A model generated the notes under the pieces. That model ran no database searches, was not told the DNA's origin, and saw only the letters and a list, made by a program, of their open reading frames with translations. Below, piece after piece: positions 1 through 6,617 of a stretch of 7,046 bases of DNA. Positions within the stretch are counted from its first letter, which is position 1. Every line of letters starts with the position of its first letter. Made by a program: the position numbers and the translations under genes. This DNA is from Chloroflexota bacterium (GTDB taxonomy: Bacteria > Chloroflexota > Dehalococcoidia > SM23-28-2 > RBG-16-64-32), in NCBI GenBank assembly GCA_022560365.1, contig JADFTG010000058.1, positions 1-7,046 of the forward strand. The letters are read 5' to 3'.

Positions 1-705
1 GTTACGCGACACCTGGTTAGACGACGGAATATAGAAGACATCCGAACCTGGGCCGCCGGCATAGTCCAGGATGAAGCCGTATGAGCTGACGCCGAACGCG
101 CTATGGAAGGGATGGCGGACGGCCTGCCCAACTCCCGCGACGCAGATCACCTCGGTATCGTCGAAGATGGCATCGCCCAAGGGCGCCTCCTGGAGGACCA
201 GGGCCCCGCCGTCCCCGACGTAGGCGATCGTTGTCGCCTCGTTCTCCTCGAAGATAAAGGCGACGCCGCTTTCCATGTACGCACTTTCCAACTGGGTCGC
301 TTTTGGGCCTCGCTCGTGGACGATGACGACGCGGTAGTAGTCCCAGAACGTCTTACCGTTGGAAGTCACCGTCCCCTTCACGCGGATCACGACACGCTCT
401 ACCGGTGGATCGCGATCGTCCTTCACGGTATATATCTTGATTGTGCGGCTAGCCCCCACCACGATCTTCTTGATGCCCGCCCCGGTAGCAAGGTCGTCTG
501 GGGGGATCACAGCACCATCGCTGCCGAATACCGTCAGCGAGCTCTTGTCGTACTTGGCGAATTTGTTGTTCTTTTGACACTCCTCCCTCGCTGAGCCCGT
601 TAGCCCCTTACAGTTTGCGTCTCTGGCGTCGGTCCCCAGGACTGGGATCTGGCCGTGTTTCACGAAGATGAACTTCGGATCGGCACTGGCGAACGACCTG
701 ACCCC
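1..705 (-). CDS. Continuation of the secreted protein in a shifted frame, running off the left edge
   Basis: This 235-codon frame has no stop down to position 1 and is open at the window edge. Its translation looks like a real extracellular protein: DPKFIFVKHGQIPVLG, then KKIVVGASRTIKIYTV, ERVVIRVKGTVTSNGKTFWD and YRVVIVHERGPKATQLESAY, alternating hydrophobic and polar residues as in beta strands. No known domain was recognised. It has no signal peptide. Its first ATG is far inside, near 276, and possible GTG starts lack a Shine-Dalgarno sequence, so it is unlikely to be a separate gene. An in-frame TGA lies just upstream at 706-708. Removing one base from the C4 run at 702-705 joins it to the upstream frame as GLVRVRSFASADPKF. 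The combined product would exceed 740 residues. The alternative is an independent gene with an unusual start. Confidence 0.68.
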
Positions 706-2242
706 TCACGAGGCCCACGGCAGCGCGCCCGGGGCCACCTGTGAAGCCGTGAAAGTCCCCCTGTTCGGCGGCATCAGCTGTATGGTCGACGTAGAACGCG
801 CAGAAGCGGCCGCCGAGGTAATCTTTGCGTTCTTTTTTGAAGCCCTCAACGTAAACACCCCCAACGAAAACATCGATGATGAACGGTCCTTCAAGGCGGT
901 CCGGCGCATCCCTGGTCGTGTCGATCGTGACCTCGATCTTGAACCGGGCTCGGCCGACTGTGTCGGGGGTGGAGTCCTTGATTACCTGTCCGTTCTCATC
1001 GAGCTTTTGCAGGTCGTAGGTTACCCGCGGCATCGTGACGCCGGTCGCCCGCTCCCCGTCCTCCGTCCGAGGTTGTTGCACGTCCACTTCGCCGGTCCTG
1101 ATCCTGATGACGGACGGGGGCCCAAAGCTGGCGGTCGTCTGCTCGAAGTAGAAAGTCAGTTTATTAGAGCCGTGCGGGACGACGGCTCCCCGGCAAAGAA
1201 AGCCAAAGCCGGCCCCGATCGCCCCGCCCAGTGGTTGCGCCAGGCCAGACGTCTGGGCGGAATCAGCCGGCTGGAAGACCTGGCCGCCGCTGATCAGGTA
1301 GTCCTCAGTCTCGCCGGGCAGCAGGTTGTCGGTCGCCGGATCGTACGCCAGATCCGTGAGCATGACACGCATCCAGAACTGGTCCACCTGGTCGCCGCCG
1401 GGGAAGTCCACCGAGAGTATCGTGAAGTCCGGCTCGCCGCTGACGTCGAGCGCAAAGTTCTGGAGCGCCCATTCGTCGGTGCAGCCGTCAGCGTCATCCC
1501 AGTCGCCGTCCTTGTTCCAGTCAGCGAAGATGTTGACGGTCAGCGGCGTGTCGCGCTCCGCGTCGGACAGGCCACCGAGGCTGATCGCAACAAGCGCCGA
1601 GCTCGTTGCGCACTCGTTCATCTCAAGCCACAGCAGGCCGTCGTCCGCGCTGTCGTCCTCGCGCGGCGCCTCCTCAGCCGTCTCGAACTCTCCGAGGCGA
1701 AAGGCAAACGGCGTCTCGTGCGACGGGCCCGCCGCCGCAGACGTGGGGAAGCTCCCGGTCGACGCGCCACTCGTGTAGAGAGTCGGATCGCCCTCGGGGG
1801 CATCGCCGTAGTCGCGCCAGTCGTCGCCGGCGTCGGAGATGGTGGCGAGAAGCGTCAGTTCGACGGCAGCGCCGACTGCCGGGCAAGCGCCCGTCCCAGC
1901 GCCAATGCCGGCCAGTTCAGCGAGCAGCTCAAGGGCGTCACGCGCGTTGGCCACTGTGTCGCAGTTGATGTCGCCGAAGACGCGTTCGACGCCGTCCACC
2001 TCGACCGGCGAACCCACGACCGGACAGAGGTCGGCCGGGTCGCCAGACAAGCCGCCTGCCTCAAGCAACACCTGCAACGGGTCAGCAGGCGTGATGTCGC
2101 CGCTGCAGTCCAGGTCCGCCCACGTCACGCTCGTCGTCGCGAACGAGGTCGGCGGGCTCGCGGGATTGCCCCCGCCGCTAATCGATACGACTGCGACGAA
2201 GACGGAAGTGACGAGCGCAAGGACTAGAGTACGGGCGATCAT
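608..2242 (-). CDS. Secreted GEVED-domain protein with N-terminal EF-hand-like repeats (5' part of a frame-broken gene)
   Basis: This is the amino-terminal part of an exported protein; its exact role is unknown. The start is ATG at 2242, chosen because GGGAGG (2249-2254) lies 6 nt upstream and a good promoter precedes it; ATG at 2248 is in frame but abuts the SD. Residues 1-28 form a signal peptide: MIAR, a hydrophobic stretch to about residue 22, then a small-residue region. Residues 41-125 hold two EF-hand/dockerin-like repeats. Residues about 144-317 match the GEVED family: they begin DYGDAPEGD, contain FADWNKDGDWDDA, and end PGETEDYLI (family motif GEVEDY). The rest, to about residue 513, is beta-rich and unrecognised. 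From about 703 to the stop at 608 the frame gives a basic tail (ending RRQRRKL) that looks non-native. A protein-like frame opens in register +1 at 705, so the real gene probably continues there. GEVED domains are typical of large extracellular bacterial proteins. Confidence 0.82.
   Translation of the reverse strand: MIARTLVLALVTSVFVAVVSISGGGNPASPPTSFATTSVTWADLDCSGDITPADPLQVLLEAGGLSGDPADLCPVVGSPVEVDGVERVFGDINCDTVANARDALELLAELAGIGAGTGACPAVGAAVELTLLATISDAGDDWRDYGDAPEGDPTLYTSGASTGSFPTSAAAGPSHETPFAFRLGEFETAEEAPREDDSADDGLLWLEMNECATSSALVAISLGGLSDAERDTPLTVNIFADWNKDGDWDDADGCTDEWALQNFALDVSGEPDFTILSVDFPGGDQVDQFWMRVMLTDLAYDPATDNLLPGETEDYLISGGQVFQPADSAQTSGLAQPLGGAIGAGFGFLCRGAVVPHGSNKLTFYFEQTTASFGPPSVIRIRTGEVDVQQPRTEDGERATGVTMPRVTYDLQKLDENGQVIKDSTPDTVGRARFKIEVTIDTTRDAPDRLEGPFIIDVFVGGVYVEGFKKERKDYLGGRFCAFYVDHTADAAEQGDFHGFTGGPGRAAVGLVRGQVVRQCRSEVHLRETRPDPSPGDRRQRRKL
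702..705 (-). other. Probable frameshift site (GGGG run on the coding strand)
   Basis: On the minus strand the codons read GTG AGG GGT CAG. The upstream frame is convincing to about here and the downstream +1 frame is convincing from here on; the downstream frame meets TGA at 706-708 directly before this run. One extra G in the run explains both facts. A second candidate is the G5 run at 757-761; a shift there would instead end the protein at the TGA at 706-708, after APGALPWAS. The data cannot distinguish a sequencing or assembly indel from a true mutation. Confidence 0.55.
1868..2122 (-). repeat. Two EF-hand/dockerin-like protein repeats, 48 residues apart
   Basis: Encoded repeats begin WADLDCSGDITPADPL and FGDINCDTVANARDAL. 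Each has a 12-residue calcium-loop pattern with acidic or oxygen-bearing residues at loop positions 1, 3, 5 and 12: D43/D45/S47/D54 and D91/N93/D95/D102. Each is followed by a Leu-rich helix and a C-P-x-x-G-x-x-V-E turn. The spacing D43 to D91 is 48 residues. The pattern recalls type I dockerin repeats, but each has a Cys at loop position 4 and the pair sits right after the signal peptide, not at the C-terminus. Calcium binding is inferred. Confidence 0.72.
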
Positions 2243-2248
2243 GGGCAT

Positions 2249-2254
2249 CCTCCC
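2249..2254 (-). promoter_or_regulatory. Shine-Dalgarno for the secreted GEVED-domain gene
   Basis: GGGAGG on the minus strand, 6 nt before ATG at 2242. It directly abuts the alternative ATG at 2248, which is too close, so it decides the start in favour of 2242. Confidence 0.75.
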
Positions 2255-2276
2255 TTTGCCGGGGCGAAGTTGCCTC

Positions 2277-2305
2277 ATTCTAGACATGAGTCGACAAGAT
2301 GGCAA
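2277..2305 (-). promoter_or_regulatory. Sigma70-type promoter of the secreted GEVED-domain gene
   Basis: On the minus strand: -35 TTGCCA (2305-2300), a 17-bp spacer, and -10 TAGAAT (2282-2277). Each box is one base from consensus and the spacing is ideal. Transcription would begin near 2270, giving a leader of roughly 28 nt that contains the GGGAGG ribosome site. It also argues against the plus-strand ATG at 2286, which would lie inside this promoter. Confidence 0.72.
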
Positions 2306-2316
2306 CGGAGTGCCTC

Positions 2317-2345
2317 TTGACGGGCGGGCCGTTCGCACCGACGCT
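2317..2345 (+). promoter_or_regulatory. Possible leaderless promoter of the flavin reductase-like gene
   Basis: TTGACG (2317-2322), 17-bp spacer, then GACGCT (2340-2345), six bases before ATG at 2352. The -35 is good but the -10 matches consensus at only two positions. The layout copies that of the cyclase promoter at 4355-4383. No Shine-Dalgarno precedes ATG 2352, which would suit a leaderless mRNA. Weak evidence on its own. Confidence 0.35.
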
Positions 2346-2351
2346 TGGCGC

Positions 2352-3044
2352 ATGACGAGGCGCGCACTCGACCCGCTGGACTCGCTGCGGCTGCTGAACG
2401 GCGGGCCGGTGGTGCTGGTAACAACCCGCTGGCGCGACCAGACGGACGCCATGCCGGCGATCTGGACGACGCCCTTGTCGCGCAATCCGCCGCTCGTCGG
2501 CGTCGTCGTCAACCCGTCGCGCCACACGCACGACATGGTGCGCTTTTCCGAGGAGTTCGCGCTGAACTTCCCGGCGGGCGACCTGACCGATCACACGCAA
2601 TACTTCGGAACGGTATCCGGCGCTCACGTGAACAAGATTGAGCTAGGAAAGCTGGCGACGTTCCGCGCGTCAAAGGTGGAGGCGCCGCTGATCGAGAACT
2701 GCGTCGCCTGGGTGGAGTGCTCGCTGGAAGACGCGCTGCGCATCGGCGACCACACGCTCTTCGTCGGCCGCGTGCTCGTCGTCCAGGCGGACAAGGAGGC
2801 GTTCGACGAAACGTGGCTGCTGAAAGACCCGGAGTACCGACCTCTGCACTACCTTGGCGTCGACCGTTACTCCACGCTGGGAGACGTCCTCACGGCCAAG
2901 CTGCGTACCACCGACGAGGGAACGATTGACCTGGGCGAGACGAAAGAAGAGCGTGAGCAGCGCGAGGAGGCCGAGGCGCTGGAGCGTGAACGGCGCGAGC
3001 GCGAAGGCGAAGATGAAGATGAACGGGAGCAAGAAGAGAGCTGA
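2352..3044 (+). CDS. Flavin reductase-like FMN-binding protein with charged C-terminal tail
   Basis: A 230-residue member of the flavin reductase-like (DIM6/NTAB) split-barrel family. Such proteins bind FMN and often supply reduced flavin to a partner monooxygenase using NAD(P)H; the partner and substrate here are unknown. Family features in order: PVVLVTTRWRDQTDAMPA (19-36), TTPLSRNPPLVGVVVNPSRH (39-58), FALNFPAGDL (69-78), SGAHVNKIELG (89-99), and ENCVAWVECSLEDALRIGDH then LFVGRVL (115-142). The protein is soluble, with no signal peptide. Residues about 197-230 are almost wholly Glu, Arg, Lys and Asp, a likely charged helix or disordered tail outside the family core. Start choice: ATG 2352 places the conserved region near the N-terminus. 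ATG 2286 and GTG 2310 are in frame but lack ribosome sites, and 2286 lies in the divergent promoter. The next gene starts 99 nt later with its own promoter. Confidence 0.85.
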   Translation: MTRRALDPLDSLRLLNGGPVVLVTTRWRDQTDAMPAIWTTPLSRNPPLVGVVVNPSRHTHDMVRFSEEFALNFPAGDLTDHTQYFGTVSGAHVNKIELGKLATFRASKVEAPLIENCVAWVECSLEDALRIGDHTLFVGRVLVVQADKEAFDETWLLKDPEYRPLHYLGVDRYSTLGDVLTAKLRTTDEGTIDLGETKEEREQREEAEALERERREREGEDEDEREQEES

Positions 3045-3067
3045 GGTGGCGCCTGACGCGCTCAACC

Positions 3068-3096
3068 TTGACGCGCACGTCACGGTTTCTCATAAT
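3068..3096 (+). promoter_or_regulatory. Sigma70-type promoter of the acyl-CoA dehydrogenase gene
   Basis: TTGACG (3068-3073), a 17-bp spacer, and CATAAT (3091-3096); each box differs from consensus by one base. The predicted start of transcription is near 3103, giving a leader of about 40 nt that carries GAGGAG. The dehydrogenase can therefore be transcribed independently of the flavin reductase gene. Confidence 0.72.
3069..3082. promoter_or_regulatory. Candidate operator palindrome over the -35 box
   Basis: TGACGCGCACGTCA is a perfect inverted repeat, TGACG-N4-CGTCA, covering most of the -35 element and the start of the spacer. A further direct copy of TGACGCGC lies at 3054-3061, 15 bp upstream. 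This is a position where a dimeric repressor (for example of TetR or GntR type, common for fatty-acid genes) would block RNA polymerase. No regulator gene is in the window, so the binding factor is unknown. Confidence 0.4.
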
Positions 3097-3130
3097 CGCA
3101 GTGGCCCATGGCCGAGCCGGCCTGAACCGA

Positions 3131-3136
3131 GAGGAG
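3131..3136 (+). promoter_or_regulatory. Shine-Dalgarno for the acyl-CoA dehydrogenase
   Basis: GAGGAG, 7 nt before ATG at 3144. It fixes the start, which gives the usual family N-terminus MDFRLTPEEETFRQEV. Confidence 0.8.
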
Positions 3137-3143
3137 ACACCAA

Positions 3144-4325
<1,182 letters not shown>

Positions 4326-4354
4326 GCCAGCATAGGTCACCGGTCAAGCGTCCG

Positions 4355-4383
4355 TCGACATCCTAGCCGGGCGGGTGTAGCCT
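4355..4383 (+). promoter_or_regulatory. Leaderless promoter of the TPR-cyclase gene
   Basis: TCGACA (4355-4360), a 17-bp spacer, and TAGCCT (4378-4383), then 7 bases and ATG at 4391. The -35 matches consensus at five of six positions and the -10 fits TANNNT. Transcription would begin at or next to the A of ATG, so the mRNA would have no leader. This agrees with the absence of a Shine-Dalgarno sequence before the start codon. Confidence 0.55.
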
Positions 4384-4390
4384 GAGCGCG

Positions 4391-6364
4391 ATGACCCAGA
4401 GCCCCAACACCGATGAACGAGTGGCCGAGGGGCGCGCTGCCTTCGCGAGACATGACTGGCAAGCCGCCGTTGACGGTCTTACGCAGGCAGACGCTGAGCA
4501 AGGCTTGTCTGCACCGGACCTGATCGATCTCGCTGAGTCAAACTGGTGGATTGGCCGTGTCGATGAAGCTCTCGCCGTATACGAGCGAGCCTACTCCGCG
4601 GCGCTGAACGTTGGGGACGACGTGCTGGCGGCGCGAGCGGCCATATGGTTGGCATTTTCCTATCCTGAGAAGAGTTCTGTTTCCAATGGCTGGTTAGCGA
4701 AAGCGCGACGGCTGCTTAAGGACAAAGCGCAGTGCGTAGAGCATGGCATGATCTCGCAAGTCGACACAAATATCGCCGTCGCCAAGGGCGACCTCGAAGT
4801 CGCCTTGGAGCACGCGGGACGCACGTACAGCATTGGCGAAGCCGTGGGCAGTGCCGACCTGCTAGCATTCGGTCTTTTCGATCAGGGGAACGTTCTGATC
4901 GCAATGGGTAAGGTCGAAGAAGGGTTTCCGCTGCTGGATGAGGCGATGGTCGCCGCGGTGAGCGGAGATCTCCACCCCCGGGTCATGGGCACCATCTATT
5001 GCGCCATGATCACCACCTGCACGCGCATGGCTGACTACAAGCGCGCCAGTGAGTGGACGGATGCTGCCGACCGCTGGTGCGGCCGAAACTCGATAACTGT
5101 CTTTCCGGGTCTGTGCCGCGTATATCGAGCCGCGATCATGCGCCTTCGCGGCGTCTGGGATCAAGCCGAAGAGGAAGCCCGGCTCGCGCAGGAGACGGTT
5201 GGAAACGTCAGCACCTCCGCGTTAGGTGAAGCGTTCTACGAGATCGGTGAAATTCGCTTGCGTGTAGGAGACTTGGAGGCTGCTGAGGAGGCGTTTCGCC
5301 AGGCGCACCAGTCCGGCCGCGACCCTAATCCCGGGTTGGCCTATCTGTGCTTCCGGCAAGGCGACATTCAAGGCGCGCGCAGCATGATCGACCGCGCGGT
5401 CGCCAACGCCGACTGGGACCAGCTCGCGCTCGGTCGCCTCCTTCCCACACAAATCGAGATTCACGTCGCCGCAGGTGATCACTCTGGCGCGCACGAAGCC
5501 TCGCAGGCGCTTGAGAAAGTCGCGGAGACGTATGGCACCGCTGCACTCAAGGCGGAGGCCGCCAGCAGTTCAGGTCTCGTCGCCATCGCCGAAGACGACG
5601 TGGAGTCCGCCATCGCCCTGTTGCGGTCCGGCATCCGTTTCTGGCAAGAGGTCGACGCCCCATACGAAGGTGCTATGGCGAGAGTCAACCTGGGTCGCGC
5701 CTACCTGGCCAGCGGTGACCGAACAACGGCTGCCCTTGAACTGGAGTCGGCACGCGCCACCTTTGAGCAACTCGGCGCCAGCCCAGATTTGCTCCGAGCC
5801 CAACGCCTCATCGAAGAGTCGGTTCCCGCCGGAGCTGCGATCAAGACCACGCGCCAGGAAAGAACGTTCATGTTCACCGACATCTGCCGCTCCACTGACC
5901 TCATGGAGGCGATGGGCGACGAAGCCTGGGAGGTCCTCCTGCAGTGGCACGACAAGAGACTCCGCTCACTATTCGTGCAGCACTCCGGGGAGGAGATCAA
6001 GCACAGCGGTGACGGCTTTTTCATCGCCTTTCCTGCTCCCTCCGACGCGGCCGAATGCGCCGTCGCCGTCCAGCGAGCTTTGGACGAGCATCGCCGCACC
6101 GCCGGCTTTGCACCGCAGGTGAGAATCGGCTTCCACCAGGGCAAAGCCAGGCGCCGCGGTAGCGACTATTTCGGCAGAGGTGTCAACATCGCCGCCCGCA
6201 TAGGCGCCCAGGGCGAAGCCGGCGAGATCCTGGCCAGCAGCCAGACTCTTGCGGCTTGCGGCGACGGGTACGACACGTCCGAGCCTCGAGCTGTTCGCCT
6301 CAAGGGCATCTCGGAACCTGTCGAAATCGTCTCGGTGGACTGGCGCCAGCGAGACCCTGCATGA
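4391..6364 (+). CDS. TPR-repeat protein with C-terminal class III adenylate/guanylate cyclase domain
   Basis: A 657-residue cytosolic protein with no signal peptide or membrane segment. Residues about 1-475 are helical TPR-type repeats, for example AEGRAAFARHDWQAAVDGL (12-30), IGRVDEALAVYERAY (54-68), IGEIRLRVGDLEAAEEAF (285-302) and LGRAYLASGDRTTAALEL (434-451). Residues about 490-650 are a class III nucleotide cyclase domain, which makes cAMP or cGMP from ATP or GTP as a dimer. All key residues are present: metal-binding D497 (FTDICRST) and D541 (HSGDG), base-recognising K537 and D592, and transition-state N599 and R603 (DYFGRGVNIAARI). The K/D pair favours ATP. It ends with RLKGISEPVEI, the usual domain end. 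The TPR part resembles that of actinobacterial and Chloroflexota regulators that end in a LuxR HTH or a cyclase, but there is no AAA ATPase here. TPRs presumably sense a partner protein and gate the cyclase. Wobble positions carry more A/T than in the upstream dehydrogenase. Confidence 0.9.
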   Translation: MTQSPNTDERVAEGRAAFARHDWQAAVDGLTQADAEQGLSAPDLIDLAESNWWIGRVDEALAVYERAYSAALNVGDDVLAARAAIWLAFSYPEKSSVSNGWLAKARRLLKDKAQCVEHGMISQVDTNIAVAKGDLEVALEHAGRTYSIGEAVGSADLLAFGLFDQGNVLIAMGKVEEGFPLLDEAMVAAVSGDLHPRVMGTIYCAMITTCTRMADYKRASEWTDAADRWCGRNSITVFPGLCRVYRAAIMRLRGVWDQAEEEARLAQETVGNVSTSALGEAFYEIGEIRLRVGDLEAAEEAFRQAHQSGRDPNPGLAYLCFRQGDIQGARSMIDRAVANADWDQLALGRLLPTQIEIHVAAGDHSGAHEASQALEKVAETYGTAALKAEAASSSGLVAIAEDDVESAIALLRSGIRFWQEVDAPYEGAMARVNLGRAYLASGDRTTAALELESARATFEQLGASPDLLRAQRLIEESVPAGAAIKTTRQERTFMFTDICRSTDLMEAMGDEAWEVLLQWHDKRLRSLFVQHSGEEIKHSGDGFFIAFPAPSDAAECAVAVQRALDEHRRTAGFAPQVRIGFHQGKARRRGSDYFGRGVNIAARIGAQGEAGEILASSQTLAACGDGYDTSEPRAVRLKGISEPVEIVSVDWRQRDPA

Positions 6365-6403
6365 TCTGACGGACGACGCCGCGCTGGCGGAACCTTGACG
6401 TGC

Positions 6404-6481
6404 GCCCTTCGGCTGCCCGCCGGTGGCGGGCGCTCAGGACAGGCCCTTCGGCTGCCCGCCTGTGGCGGGCGCTCAGGACAG
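6404..6481. repeat. Two tandem 39-bp units, each with a GC-rich hairpin
   Basis: Copies at 6404-6442 and 6443-6481 differ at one base (6422 G, 6461 T). Each starts GCCCTTCGGCT and ends GCTCAGGACAG. Each holds a perfect 7-bp stem GCCCGCC/GGCGGGC with a 3-base loop, GGT in the first copy and TGT in the second, so the only difference lies in the loop. The units lie between two convergent genes. They could be REP-type extragenic elements or act as mRNA-end structures; no T-run follows, so a classical intrinsic terminator is not supported. Confidence 0.8.
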
Positions 6482-6502
6482 GCGTTAGTAATGATCGCGA
6501 GA

Positions 6503-6521
6503 CCCTTCGAGAACCTCAGGG
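6503..6521. repeat. Short REP-like imperfect palindrome
   Basis: CCCTTCGAGAACCTCAGGG can pair CCCT with AGGG and GAG with CTC, with a 2-base bulge and a 3-base loop. It is followed by TGAGCGG. Its CCCTTCG start and CTCAGG end match the ends of the tandem units at 6404-6481, so it seems to be a shorter relative of them. Sequences of the CCCTTCGA...CTCAGG type are frequent as extragenic repeats in several bacterial genomes, as I recall. The remainder of 6365-6617 shows no gene. Confidence 0.5.
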
Positions 6522-6617
6522 TGAGCGGCTTCGAGCTACGCTCGCTGCCTGGATTGGCAACTCGGAGGCGTGGCTCGTTGACGCGTTCAGTCCTGGTTCA
6601 CCGAGGCGGACCGCTGG

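Noticed and set aside
103..594. Plus-strand open frame of 163 codons near the left edge
   Set aside because: It lies opposite a minus-strand frame whose translation is much more protein-like, and has no ribosome site or known motif.
706..708. TGA as a selenocysteine codon in the downstream frame of the secreted gene
   Set aside because: No reason from the protein family and no clear SECIS-like hairpin was seen next to it. A simple base indel explains the break without recoding.
700..712. Programmed ribosomal frameshift at the GGGG run
   Set aside because: No known slippery heptamer or release-factor-2-type context, and no role for two alternative products of a secreted protein is known.
668..2227. 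Long plus-strand open frame (519 codons) opposite the secreted gene
   Set aside because: The translation is Arg/Ala/Val-rich with no recognisable domain. The minus strand here has a signal peptide, EF-hand repeats, a GEVED domain, a promoter and a ribosome site. Long antisense frames are common in GC-rich DNA.
2286..2351. ATG 2286 or GTG 2310 as start of the flavin reductase
   Set aside because: Neither has a ribosome site; 2286 lies within the divergent promoter, and the added residues do not look like the family. ATG 2352 is preferred but not proven.
3068..3083. CRP/FNR site linking the cyclase to the dehydrogenase promoter
   Set aside because: TGACG-N4-CGTCA fits neither TGTGA-N6-TCACA nor TTGAT-N4-ATCAA well. 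Control by cAMP would be speculation.
5475..6122. Overlapping plus-strand frame of 215 codons inside the cyclase gene
   Set aside because: It is an out-of-frame reading of the TPR/cyclase region; the product is Ser/Arg/Pro-rich without motifs.
6404..6481. Minimal CRISPR array
   Set aside because: The two units are directly adjacent with no spacers between them and no cas genes are present.
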